Assembly: GCA_019415435.1 (NCBI GenBank)
Contig: DXZE01000029.1
Span: 1 to 25,519, forward strand
Length of the DNA stretch: 25,519 bases
Source: Erysipelotrichaceae bacterium
Lineage (GTDB): Bacteria > Bacillota_I > Bacilli_A > Erysipelotrichales > Erysipelotrichaceae
Direction of reading: 5' to 3'
Part shown: one piece after another, positions 6,714 to 15,095 of the stretch
Layout: every line of letters starts with the position of its first letter
Numbering within the stretch: position 1 is the stretch's first letter
Program-made: the position numbers and the translations under genes
The notes under the pieces: model-generated
What the model was told of the DNA's origin: nothing
Database searches by the model: none
What the model saw: only the letters and a program-made list of their open reading frames with translations

Positions 6714-7491
6714 AACGCCATTCTTAAGTGCTTATGTACTGATCATTTCGGCAATACTCGGCAGTGTGATGGGTTCCTTTATTACGTGTATGGCTGATCG
6801 AATTTCAACTGGTGAAGATTGGAAACATGGTCACTCTCATTGTGATGCATGTCATCATGAACTCCATGCCTTAGATCTGATACCTGTATTCTCTTATCTG
6901 ATTCATAAGGGAAAGTGCAGATATTGCGGGGCAAAGCTTTCCTCAAAGTATTTCTGGACAGAAGTCGGTATGGCTGTTCTTTTCATGCTTGTAACATGGC
7001 ATTACCATACCCTTACTTTTCTGATTGTCAGAGACTGGGGATTCATATCTGTCCTTCTTGGTATCAGTATTGTGGATATGAAAACATATACCATCCCGGA
7101 CGGGATGATATTAGCTGGAATTATGATCTGGTTAATGGGTGTTATCTATACTGCCCTTGTTCATGGTGATTGGATGCATATGGTGAGAGATGGATTGCTT
7201 GGTGGTGTTCTGATTGCGGGATCATTACTGATACTGTCTCTGATCATGGATCGTATCTTAGGAAAAGAGAGTCTTGGTGGTGGTGACATCAAATTGTTAT
7301 TTATGACAAGTCTTTATGCAGGGGCATTAGAAGGTCTTTTCAGCCTGATGCTGGCATGTATTACAGGACTTGTGTTTGTGGTATTATTAAAGAGGAATAA
7401 AATCCCGTTTGGACCGTCTATCAGTATTGCGGCATGTATAACGTTGTTTGCTGGGACATATGTTGTGCAATGGTACACCGGTTTATTCTGA
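6700..7491 (+). CDS. Type IV prepilin peptidase / N-methyltransferase (PilD/ComC type)
   Basis: A 263-aa bifunctional membrane protease that removes the leader peptide of type IV prepilins and methylates the new N-terminus. An N-terminal helix (about 10-32) carrying GSVMGSFITCMADR is followed by a cytosolic domain with two zinc-type pairs, C48-x2-C51 and C73-x2-C76, as in PilD. The two aspartates of this GxGD protease are D126 (IVDMKTYTIPD) and D196 (GGGDIK). About seven further hydrophobic helices fill the rest. Length is normal. A clear AGGAG lies 7 nt before the ATG, inside the end of the upstream gene. It would process the prepilin encoded at 9795. Confidence 0.92.
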   Translation: MNLFETPFLSAYVLIISAILGSVMGSFITCMADRISTGEDWKHGHSHCDACHHELHALDLIPVFSYLIHKGKCRYCGAKLSSKYFWTEVGMAVLFMLVTWHYHTLTFLIVRDWGFISVLLGISIVDMKTYTIPDGMILAGIMIWLMGVIYTALVHGDWMHMVRDGLLGGVLIAGSLLILSLIMDRILGKESLGGGDIKLLFMTSLYAGALEGLFSLMLACITGLVFVVLLKRNKIPFGPSISIAACITLFAGTYVVQWYTGLF

Positions 7492-7529
7492 AAGACGACT
7501 TTTATTATGTTTTGGAAAGGAATATATTT

Positions 7530-8513
7530 ATGAAGGAAAATATGCTTGGCATTGAAATAGGAAACTATACATTGAAGATTGTTTCAGTCAGTCAGGGTAC
7601 CATAAATGGATATGCATCTGCACAGATTCCGGAAGGAAGTGTCAGAGATGGCAGATTGATCGCATGGGATGCCATGGCAGAAGTTCTTCATAATGTATAT
7701 AAAAACGGCGGTTTTTCGACAAAGAAAGCAGGTCTTGTGATTCCGGATAGCGATACCTATGTCAGAAGATTAACCATGCCGGCCATGAATGAGAAACAGT
7801 TAGCTGTAAATCTTCCTTATGAGTTTCATGATGTCATCAGTGATGAGAAAGACAAGTATGCTTATGACTATGCAATGATTTCTTTAAATAAAGATGCTCA
7901 GGATAAGGTGAAGGATATGACGATGCTGGGGGCAGCTGTGTCTAAGGAAACTATTGAAAAATACCAGGAATTATTCGCAAGAGCCGGTTTAAAGCTGATT
8001 AAGGCAGAACCAGGTGAAATAGCCTTACAGTCTCTGATCCGTAATGTCAGTGAAGAGAATGCGGAGAAAGACTGTGCCTTACTGGATCTTGGCTATGCGA
8101 CAAGCCGTATTGATATATTCCATAATGGTATCTATGAAGTCACAAGAACCATTGATACGGGAGTAAGAGATGTAGCCAAAGCATTAGCCAATGATCAGAA
8201 TATGGATGAACATATTGCTTTACAGTATATTGAACAGAGTAATGAGAAGATGCTTTCTTCTTCTGCATGCATGAATGTCTATAACACCGTATCTGTAGAA
8301 GTGATGAGAGCATTGAACTATTACACATATGAAAATCAGAATAATACCCTGGATACCTTGTATTACACGGGTGGTGGATCATGGATTCAGCCATTTATCC
8401 AGGATATCGCAGATACGATTTCTCTGGAAATGAGACCATTATCTGATTTCAATGAAGAAGATCAGGCAGGCTTAATGCACTGTCCGGCTGCTTTAGGTAT
8501 ATGCTTAGAGTAA
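7530..8513 (+). CDS. pilM: PilM-like type IV pilus assembly ATPase-fold protein
   Basis: A 327-aa actin/FtsA-fold cytosolic protein that in type IV pilus systems binds the PilN N-terminus and links the inner membrane complex to the motor. Seen here: the N-terminal phosphate-1 strand LGIEIGNYTLKIV, a VVIPDSDTYVRRLTMP-like region at about 70, NLPYEFHD, the LLDLGYATSRIDIF phosphate-2 strand at about 180, and a GGGSWIQPF loop near 290 in the adenosine site. The ATG at 7530 has GGAAAGG 9 nt upstream; the longer reading from 7434 is an overlap with the peptidase gene. PilN-like and PilO-like genes follow immediately, the classic PilM-N-O order. Confidence 0.85.
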   Translation: MKENMLGIEIGNYTLKIVSVSQGTINGYASAQIPEGSVRDGRLIAWDAMAEVLHNVYKNGGFSTKKAGLVIPDSDTYVRRLTMPAMNEKQLAVNLPYEFHDVISDEKDKYAYDYAMISLNKDAQDKVKDMTMLGAAVSKETIEKYQELFARAGLKLIKAEPGEIALQSLIRNVSEENAEKDCALLDLGYATSRIDIFHNGIYEVTRTIDTGVRDVAKALANDQNMDEHIALQYIEQSNEKMLSSSACMNVYNTVSVEVMRALNYYTYENQNNTLDTLYYTGGGSWIQPFIQDIADTISLEMRPLSDFNEEDQAGLMHCPAALGICLE

Positions 8514-8525
8514 AAGGAGGTCTTT

Positions 8526-9164
8526 ATGAGTGAGAAGAAAGAGAAAAACAGCAGTTTTCTTTCCAAAGAGATCTCTTTTGGAAAGCATAATGCACCATTA
8601 AAATATCCATCCAAGACAACGATGAACTTCATCCCTGAGGCAGACAGAAATTCCCGTAATGGCGTAAATATTGTCTGGTTTGTGGTGTTCTTATTATGTC
8701 TTGGTGTCTTTGTGAAGTTTATGGTCATTGATCAGCTTCAGAAAGTGAATGAGCAGGAAGCACAATACAATGAGATGCAGGCTGAGATCAGTCAGTTAAC
8801 ATCTGACAATAAGGATGATAAGGATCTGGAAGCACAATATAACGATATTGTAGGTTCTTTCTTAAATGATGATGAAAGAAACTCCATGAACCGCAGTGAG
8901 ATGTTAAAGATGATTGATGATGATATTGTGCCGCATGTATCTGTAAAAAGTGTTTCTGTAACAGGAAACCAGATAACGGTTACGACCGGTACAACGAACC
9001 TGAATACTGTTTCTGAGATAATCAGTATATTACAGAAAGATGATCGTAATGGTTATGTAACCGTGACAACAACATCAGCCTCAGACAGTGATCAGTCTGA
9101 TTTAGTAAATGCTGAAATTGTCATAACGTATGGTTCTGATACAAGTGACGGAGGTGATCAGTAA
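8526..9164 (+). CDS. pilN: PilN-like type IV pilus inner membrane protein
   Basis: A 212-aa bitopic protein. It carries MNFIPE at 33-38, which corresponds to the INLLP motif that PilM binds in known PilN proteins, followed by a helix at about 47-67, a coiled-coil stretch (QLQKVNEQEAQYNEMQAE, about 70-90) and a beta-rich outer domain ending in a Ser/Asp/Gly-rich tail. The 32-residue Lys/Ser-rich extension before the motif is unlike classic PilN, where the motif is at the very N-terminus. A perfect AGGAGG lies 6 nt before the ATG. The gene overlaps the next by 1 nt (TAATG). Sequence similarity to family members is low; the call rests on motif, topology and order. Confidence 0.72.
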   Translation: MSEKKEKNSSFLSKEISFGKHNAPLKYPSKTTMNFIPEADRNSRNGVNIVWFVVFLLCLGVFVKFMVIDQLQKVNEQEAQYNEMQAEISQLTSDNKDDKDLEAQYNDIVGSFLNDDERNSMNRSEMLKMIDDDIVPHVSVKSVSVTGNQITVTTGTTNLNTVSEIISILQKDDRNGYVTVTTTSASDSDQSDLVNAEIVITYGSDTSDGGDQ

Positions 9165-9784
9165 TGTTAAAGCATGAATTCACATTCCGTGAAAAGATAC
9201 TGCTTGTAATAGCAGTCGTATTAGCATTAGGTATTTTCTACTATGAAGTAGCCTGGAAAGGTTTTCAAAGTGCCTATGCACAATACAATACAGCAGATCT
9301 GGAAGACCAGCTGAACATTGCCCAGGCCCAGGCCGTTCATAAGAAACAGATGGAAAAGGCAGTGGAAGATGCCAAAGGACAGACATATGGTTCGGTTGAA
9401 CCATATGACAATATTGCGGCAGAAGTAAATGAGCTTGGCAATATTCTGGAAGGTAAGGCAGATAATATTAACATTACCTGGTCACAGCCTGTTTTGACAG
9501 ATACAACTGTAAGAAGAACAGCAGATATCAGTTTTACTACTTCTGCCTACAGTCAGGCAGAAGCGTTAATCCAGTCTATAGAAGACTGCCGCTACAGATG
9601 CATTATTTCATCGCTTGAAATAGATGCACCGGATGATTCCCTGAATGACAGTGGTGAGGCAGATGTATCTCTGCAGGTAACATTCTTTGAAACAACCGAT
9701 GGTGCATCTACAACCGCAGGTCTCGTAACGGAACAGAATGACAATACTGCTACCCCGGATCCTGGTACTGCAACCTATAACTAA
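9164..9784 (+). CDS. pilO: PilO-like type IV pilus inner membrane protein
   Basis: A 206-aa bitopic protein with the PilO topology: a short cytosolic N-terminus (MLKHEFTFREK), one helix at about 12-28, a coiled coil at about 35-75 (DLEDQLNIAQAQAVHKKQMEKAVED), and a ferredoxin-like outer domain containing the alternating strands ITWSQPVLTD and ADISFTTSAYSQAEALIQSIED. PilO pairs with PilN through the coiled coil and outer domain to form the periplasm-side, here extracellular-side, alignment complex. The C-terminal 25 residues are Thr/Ser/Asp-rich and low complexity. Translation is probably coupled to the upstream gene. Identification is from position and architecture more than residue identity. 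Confidence 0.7.
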   Translation: MLKHEFTFREKILLVIAVVLALGIFYYEVAWKGFQSAYAQYNTADLEDQLNIAQAQAVHKKQMEKAVEDAKGQTYGSVEPYDNIAAEVNELGNILEGKADNINITWSQPVLTDTTVRRTADISFTTSAYSQAEALIQSIEDCRYRCIISSLEIDAPDDSLNDSGEADVSLQVTFFETTDGASTTAGLVTEQNDNTATPDPGTATYN

Positions 9785-9794
9785 GAAGGTATAA

Positions 9795-10361
9795 ATGAGC
9801 AGAGTAAGACGCAGTAAAGGTTTTACATTAGCCGAATTAATGTTAACGACAGCGATAATCATTATTCTTGCGGCACTTGGTTTTATTGCGCTTATCAACT
9901 ACCAGAAAGACCTGAAACTAACCGAAATGGATAATGCCGCAAGAGAGATCTTTGTGGCAGCCCAGAACCACTTGACAGCTTCAGAAAAGAGTGGTGAATG
10001 GGAAGGATTTTATACAGAAATACGATCATCAGAATCAGATTCATATGATGTAAAAATGAATTCTGAGGATGGCCATGACTATTACTATGTTATCTATAAT
10101 CCGGATGAAACAGATGCCTTAAAGAACAGTTCTTTACAGTATCTGTTGCCATTTGGATCAATCGATGATACATTGCGTTCTTCTGGTTCCTATATCATTG
10201 AATATGATGCAGAGAATGCATCCGTAAGATCTGTCTTCTTTACCGATCGCGGTAAGAGTAATCATGAATGGTTCCATGTTAACACCAGTGTTTCCTGGTC
10301 TGATGCGAACAGATTAAGACCAACAGAATCTGATCAGAAGAAACAGGAAAGACGGGATTAA
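9795..10361 (+). CDS. Type IV prepilin-like protein, probably cut short by a frameshift
   Basis: A 188-aa product with a textbook class III leader: basic RVRRSK, then G9|F10-T-L-A-E14, with the required Glu at +5 of the mature protein, followed by a hydrophobic helix to about residue 34 (LMLTTAIIIILAALGFIALI). AAGGTATAA-type spacing with AAGAAGG 6 nt before the ATG supports the start. The rest is a globular pilin or surface domain. The reading frame ends in a basic run (KKQERRD) at 10361, and the -1 frame directly after it stays open for 230 codons without a start of its own. It is either a short pilin with a decayed neighbour or the first part of a broken larger one. Confidence 0.75.
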   Translation: MSRVRRSKGFTLAELMLTTAIIIILAALGFIALINYQKDLKLTEMDNAAREIFVAAQNHLTASEKSGEWEGFYTEIRSSESDSYDVKMNSEDGHDYYYVIYNPDETDALKNSSLQYLLPFGSIDDTLRSSGSYIIEYDAENASVRSVFFTDRGKSNHEWFHVNTSVSWSDANRLRPTESDQKKQERRD

Positions 10362-11065
10362 AAGTCAGCTCCCAGATGTCTGGCGGTGTTATCGGATATA
10401 ACAAGGGAACTGTTAATGGTCTATCTGTTAACAATCAGGATTCCTTTTTCTCTGATATCCAGATAACAGGTAATGATTTCTCTGGTTCTAAAACACAGTA
10501 TCCTGATGAGAATATGTATGACTATGGTGCTGTTATAGGTAATAATGAAGGAACTCTGAAGAACTTCAGTATGTCAAATGTCAATATGACAGATAATACC
10601 TTTCCGTCTGGAGACACTGTAAATATTGGTTTACTTGCAGGAATAAACCAGCTGAATATAGATAACTCTGATACTTCCAGCACACATGATATTCATGATC
10701 TGACGATCAATAATTGTTATGGTAATGACAAACAGGAAATATATTCTTATGCCTTTGTTGGAAAAAATTCCGGTCTTGGGAACCAGTATTACAACAGAGC
10801 AGTTATCACTGGTGTGGTAATCCGTGATTATGTATCTGGCGGACATGGCTTTGTATATCAGAATGTTAAAGATGGCTTGATACAGAACTGCAGTATCTTA
10901 GACACCGATATAGATGATTATGAACCGGTAATGAAAGATAATCAGGTAATTGATTTTGATGTACAAACATTTTTAAATGAATTTTCGGTAATAAATGACA
11001 CAAGAAATACCAAAATAGACAACAGTGATGTCTTAAAAATTACAGTTTCACCCGACAAAATCTAA
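10334..11065 (+). pseudogene. Out-of-frame C-terminal part of a GLUG-like repeat pilin/surface protein
   Basis: The reading frame opens at 10334 (after a TGA at 10331-10333) and has its first ATG at 10376, with no ribosome binding site in front. The protein is built of short beta-solenoid-like units of the GLUG kind: GGVIGYNKGTVNGLSV, GAVIGNNEGTLKNFSM, IGLLAGINQ, FVGKNSG and DGLIQNCSI. Such repeats occur in the C-terminal halves of long prepilin-leader or adhesin proteins. It lies -1 relative to the prepilin frame, and the two overlap by about 28 nt, so a single-base change near 10340-10360, or an internal deletion that left the ends out of frame, would explain the pair. A standalone translated protein is less likely. 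Confidence 0.55.
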
Positions 11066-11149
11066 TAATGTCTAATTTTTCTATTTTTTATAAACAAATA
11101 CTAACAATTACGATCAAAAATAATGTAGAGTTATATAGAGGGAAGATGA

Positions 11150-14143
11150 ATGAAAAAAGATCATCTAACAGGAATTCCAGACATATCCAGCTTCAAAGAG
11201 GCTGGTAATAAGGTTCTTTCCAAGGCGGTATCTGAAGACAGGTATGCGGTTATATTCTTTAATATTGATAATTTCAAACTATACAACAGCGACTATGGCA
11301 GAGAAGCAGGAGATGAACTGTTAAAGTTTGTGGCTGGAGTACTGGCAAAAGAGTTTAAAGATGAAGTATATGCCAGAATAGCAGATGATCATTTTGCCGT
11401 ACTGACAAAGACAGATGACATCCAGAGAAGAGTCAGAGATGTATATGATATTGTACAGAAGTATCACAAGGATATTGCGGTAGAACTAAAGGCAGGCATC
11501 TATGTACTCTGTAAAGGTGATGATGTCATGTATGGATGCGATTGTGCCAAGATTGCATGTGACTCCATCCGTCATACATATGACCATATTCTCAGATATT
11601 ATGAAGATACATTAGGACAGCGATTATTAAACCGCAAGTATGTTACGGATCATATCCGTAATGCAATCCGTAATGGTCAGATTGTGGCTTTCTTTCAGCC
11701 TATCATCAGAGTATTTACCGGTAAGATATGCGGCTATGAAGCTTTAGCTCGTTGGGATGATCCTGAACATGGCTTATTAGATCCGGGATTATTTATTACA
11801 ACCCTGGAAGATGCCCATCTGATTCATCTTGTGGATATTGAGATTGCAAGGCAGGTAGCCCGTTATACCCGTATCAGTATTGATAAAGGACAGAAGACAG
11901 TACCTGTTTCTATTAACTTATCAAGATTAGATTTCCTTCTTTGTGACATTGTCAGTGAAATCAATGATGCGGTAGATAAGCAGATGGTGCCGCATGATCT
12001 GATTGATATAGAGATCACAGAACGTGCTTTAAGTGAAGATGATGGTACATTGCATAAGGCAATGGAACGTTTCAGAGCACTTGGCTATAAGATCTGGATG
12101 GATGATTTCGGCAGTGAATATTCTTCTTTAAATGCATTGAAGGAATATGACTTTGATGTATTGAAGATAGATATGCAGTTTTTAAGAGGTGTGAACGGTG
12201 ATCTGAAACAGAATAAGTCAGCTATTATCATATCTTCTGTTATAAACATGGCTAAGGAATTAGGTATTCAGACGTTATGTGAAGGTGTAGAAACACAAGA
12301 ACACTATGACTTCTTAAAACAGGCAGGCTGCGAGAAGGTACAGGGATATCTGTTCCATAAACCTGCCAGACTGGAAGATCTGTATAAAGAAAACAAGTTT
12401 GAACCTGAATCCAGAAGTGAAAGAGGGTATATGGATAAAGTAGGCAGAATCAATCTTCTGTCACAGACACCATATGAAGGCAATGAAATTTCTACGATTC
12501 CAATGGCTGTCTTTGAAGGACAAGATAATCAGGTTTTATGTATTTTATGCAATCCTGCCTTCAAACAATTCCTGTACGGAGTCAGAATAAATTCTATAGA
12601 CCAGCTTCAGAAACTGCTTTTACCTGAAAACAGGAAGATATTCGGACAGTTCACAAGAGCTGCACATGCCAGTTTTCAGGAAAACAAGGAAGTCAGCTTT
12701 GATCTTGTATTAAATGGTGATTACTGTACTTTACGGATACGCGGCATAGCACAGAATAAGGAAGAAAACAGCTATACCGTATTAGTAAAGGCAATGAATA
12801 TATCACAGACATTCAATACGGATGAAGTAGATATCCGTGAGAATGTTCTGAGAAATTTATATTCAGTCTTTGAAAGAGTAGATCTCCTGGATACAGAGAA
12901 GAACAGAATCTTAACAATCTACCATAATACAGGCAGATTTACAGGTGATTACTTTAATGATGAATTAAGAAAATCATTACGCAGCTTTGTGGAAATGAAT
13001 GTTTATCCGGATGACAGAGAGGAGTTCCTTGATTTCTATGATCCCGAGAACATGATCCCTCATATCCTTGAAAGCGGTCAGCGTTATGTATTCCGTTTCT
13101 TCCGTACCAGAAATCAGTATAAACAGTATGTCTGGCAGGTATTTATCCAGATTCTTGTGAGTGAAGGCGGAAAGTATGTTGTGATGTCTGCGGTATGTGA
13201 CGCGGATACAACAACTGCTTCTCTGGCAGAAAAGATAGCGGATTCCGTACATAAGCCATCAGAATCTCATACATCCATAAATTATCAGGATGGAGAAAGT
13301 ACATCTTTTAAAGAGAATCTTCTGGATGATCTCTTAAATGTCATTAATGCCGGTATATTCTGGAAAGATACGGACAGAAGGTTCCTGGGTGCAAACCGGT
13401 GGTTCAGGAAGTATTATGGCTTTACCAGTGATTTGGACTTTATTCATAAGACAGATGAAGAGATTGGCTGGCATGTGGATAATGAACCATTTAAAGATGA
13501 TGAATACAGAGTCATTAAATATGGTGAATCTGTTATAAATGCACCTGGTACATGTATCTCTCATGGTAAAGTCAGAAAGATAAGGGCATGGAAATCTCCT
13601 GTATATGAAGGAGATAAGATCGTAGGATTAGTCGGGTATTTCATTGATGTAACGAATCAGAATGACAGTTCTGGCAGAGCGTCTGGTGCCTTTACAGACT
13701 CTCTGACAGGTTTATTAGACATGCATGGTCTGATCACGGAATGGGGCGACTATGTACAGTCTTATAACAAGTATCAGAGAGACTTTGGCATTATTACGGT
13801 AAATATAACTGATTTCCATGATATGAATGTTACTTATGGTTTTGAAAAGACAGATCATATACTGATTAAGGTATCAGAAACATTAAAGAGAGTAGCTGGT
13901 GTAAACAGTACGATCGCAAGATGTGCAGCGGATAAGTTTATCATTCTGCACCAGTTCCATGATGCCGGGGAGGTATCTCTGTTACGTGCGAAGATAGCCC
14001 GTTCAATTGCAAGAATCGAAGACTATGATATAGATGATTTTGAAATTACGATGAATACACAGTTATATTCCGATATACCGGAGAAAAAGAGAAAGAATTA
14101 TCTGGCAGATTATTTATCTGCAGGAAAGAGTGATCATGCATAA
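11150..14143 (+). CDS. GGDEF-EAL-PAS-GGDEF protein, probable c-di-GMP phosphodiesterase
   Basis: A 997-aa soluble multidomain protein. Domains in order: a GGDEF fold (1-150) whose signature is A78-D-D-H-F82, so cyclase activity is unlikely; an EAL domain (about 165-410) with E197-A-L199, NLSR, IEITERAL, DDFG (318-321), K339, E378 and QGYLF (398-402), so the phosphodiesterase residues look intact; a linker region with PAS-like segments (about 440-700); a clearer PAS domain (about 722-840, NAGIFWKDTDRRFLGAN); and a second GGDEF fold (about 845-997) whose signature is A926-A-D-K-F930. It most likely hydrolyses c-di-GMP under PAS control. GAGGGA precedes the ATG; an ATG four bases earlier is out of frame. 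It follows the pilus run by 85 nt with no clear terminator between. Confidence 0.85.
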   Translation: MKKDHLTGIPDISSFKEAGNKVLSKAVSEDRYAVIFFNIDNFKLYNSDYGREAGDELLKFVAGVLAKEFKDEVYARIADDHFAVLTKTDDIQRRVRDVYDIVQKYHKDIAVELKAGIYVLCKGDDVMYGCDCAKIACDSIRHTYDHILRYYEDTLGQRLLNRKYVTDHIRNAIRNGQIVAFFQPIIRVFTGKICGYEALARWDDPEHGLLDPGLFITTLEDAHLIHLVDIEIARQVARYTRISIDKGQKTVPVSINLSRLDFLLCDIVSEINDAVDKQMVPHDLIDIEITERALSEDDGTLHKAMERFRALGYKIWMDDFGSEYSSLNALKEYDFDVLKIDMQFLRGVNGDLKQNKSAIIISSVINMAKELGIQTLCEGVETQEHYDFLKQAGCEKVQGYLFHKPARLEDLYKENKFEPESRSERGYMDKVGRINLLSQTPYEGNEISTIPMAVFEGQDNQVLCILCNPAFKQFLYGVRINSIDQLQKLLLPENRKIFGQFTRAAHASFQENKEVSFDLVLNGDYCTLRIRGIAQNKEENSYTVLVKAMNISQTFNTDEVDIRENVLRNLYSVFERVDLLDTEKNRILTIYHNTGRFTGDYFNDELRKSLRSFVEMNVYPDDREEFLDFYDPENMIPHILESGQRYVFRFFRTRNQYKQYVWQVFIQILVSEGGKYVVMSAVCDADTTTASLAEKIADSVHKPSESHTSINYQDGESTSFKENLLDDLLNVINAGIFWKDTDRRFLGANRWFRKYYGFTSDLDFIHKTDEEIGWHVDNEPFKDDEYRVIKYGESVINAPGTCISHGKVRKIRAWKSPVYEGDKIVGLVGYFIDVTNQNDSSGRASGAFTDSLTGLLDMHGLITEWGDYVQSYNKYQRDFGIITVNITDFHDMNVTYGFEKTDHILIKVSETLKRVAGVNSTIARCAADKFIILHQFHDAGEVSLLRAKIARSIARIEDYDIDDFEITMNTQLYSDIPEKKRKNYLADYLSAGKSDHA

Positions 14144-14158
14144 TGCATGATCATTTTT
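14131..14158 (+). terminator. Intrinsic terminator whose loop is the stop codon
   Basis: TGATCATGCA (14131-14140) and TGCATGATCA (14144-14153) form a perfect 10-bp stem with a 3-nt loop TAA, which is the stop codon of the c-di-GMP gene, followed by TTTTT (14154-14158). The coding region's last four codons are thus half of the terminator. Confidence 0.85.
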
Positions 14159-14177
14159 GAATATTCCTATGCTGGTG

Positions 14178-14183
14178 TACAAT
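14178..14183 (+). promoter_or_regulatory. -10 box placed for leaderless transcription of the kinase operon
   Basis: TACAAT, then 6 nt (AACGGT), then the ATG at 14190. A -35-like TTTTGA or TTTGAA (14155-14161) with a 16-17 nt spacer overlaps the T run of the preceding terminator. No Shine-Dalgarno is present. Confidence 0.5.
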
Positions 14184-14189
14184 AACGGT

Positions 14190-15095
14190 ATGCAGAAAGT
14201 ATTGGTAATCGGATCAACTGTAGTTGATATTACATTATATATGGATCATATTCCTTCTTTAGAAGAGGATATCAATCTGAAAAATCAGAAGATGTCTGTT
14301 GGTGGATGTGCATGGAATGTTTCAAATATGTTAAGACTATGCAATGTCCCATACCAGTTGTTTTCACCTGCAGGCAGTGGTATCTATGGGGACTTTGTAA
14401 GAGCTGCCATGGAGGAAAAAGGAATCAGACCTGCTTTTGACAGTACGGAAGCCAATGGTGCCTGTTATTGTCTTGTGGATGCAGAAGGCAATCGTACATT
14501 TATGGCATTGCATGGGGCAGAATATCATATCTATAAGAATGAATTAGATAAGATTGAAATGCATGATACAGGGTATATCTATGTATGTGGTCTTGAAATA
14601 GAGGAAACAACCGGTAATGATATTCTTTCCTTCCTGGAAGAACACAAAGATAAGAAGATCTGTTTCGCACCTGGGGCCAGAGTTAAGTATATAGATGAAG
14701 ACAAGATGAAGCGTATGCTTGCTTTACATCCTTTGATGCATTTAAACAGAAGAGAGGCGGGTACTTTATTACAGAACACTTCATTAACCGCAAATGATAT
14801 GGCTTTATCTTTAAATCATTTGACACTTGCGGATGTTGTTATTACAGATGGTGCGAAAGATACAGTGATTGCAGAAGATGGCATTGTTAAAACAATCCCT
14901 GCCTGTAAAGCAGAGGTTATAGATGGTAATGGGGCAGGAGATTGTCATATAGGATCTGTACTGGCTTTTCTTGCAAAAGGGTATTCTACTTCCAACGCTG
15001 TTTCTATGGCAAATTATTATGCATCTGTTGAAACAACATGCAGTGGGTCTGTTATACCAGATGCAGTATTTTATAAACTGAAGGGTATTGAATGA
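14190..15095 (+). CDS. PfkB/ribokinase-family carbohydrate or nucleoside kinase
   Basis: A 301-aa sugar/nucleoside kinase. Seen: an N-terminal IGSTVVDITLYMD strand, the GG motif with Asn at S-V-G38-G39-C-A-W-N43, and the anion-hole/catalytic signature D245-G-N-G-A-G-D251 near the C-terminus, D251 being the catalytic base. The lid region (about 12-35) is typical of the ribokinase branch. The start at 14190 is preferred, because the longer reading from 14157 includes the promoter and starts inside the terminator. Ser/Thr at position 2-3 of the DTTGAGD signature is replaced by Gly-Asn, which some family members show. The gene overlaps the next by 4 nt. Substrate is unknown; the downstream genes give no pathway hint. 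Confidence 0.82.
   Translation: MQKVLVIGSTVVDITLYMDHIPSLEEDINLKNQKMSVGGCAWNVSNMLRLCNVPYQLFSPAGSGIYGDFVRAAMEEKGIRPAFDSTEANGACYCLVDAEGNRTFMALHGAEYHIYKNELDKIEMHDTGYIYVCGLEIEETTGNDILSFLEEHKDKKICFAPGARVKYIDEDKMKRMLALHPLMHLNRREAGTLLQNTSLTANDMALSLNHLTLADVVITDGAKDTVIAEDGIVKTIPACKAEVIDGNGAGDCHIGSVLAFLAKGYSTSNAVSMANYYASVETTCSGSVIPDAVFYKLKGIE

Noticed and set aside
10331..10361. Programmed -1 frameshift joining the prepilin to the GLUG-like part
   Set aside because: No X-XXY-YYZ slippery sequence in the right frame was found in the overlap.
12977..13252. Minus-strand ORF inside the c-di-GMP gene, and similar antisense ORFs elsewhere
   Set aside because: They lie in reading frames opposite strong genes, with no start signals or family resemblance.
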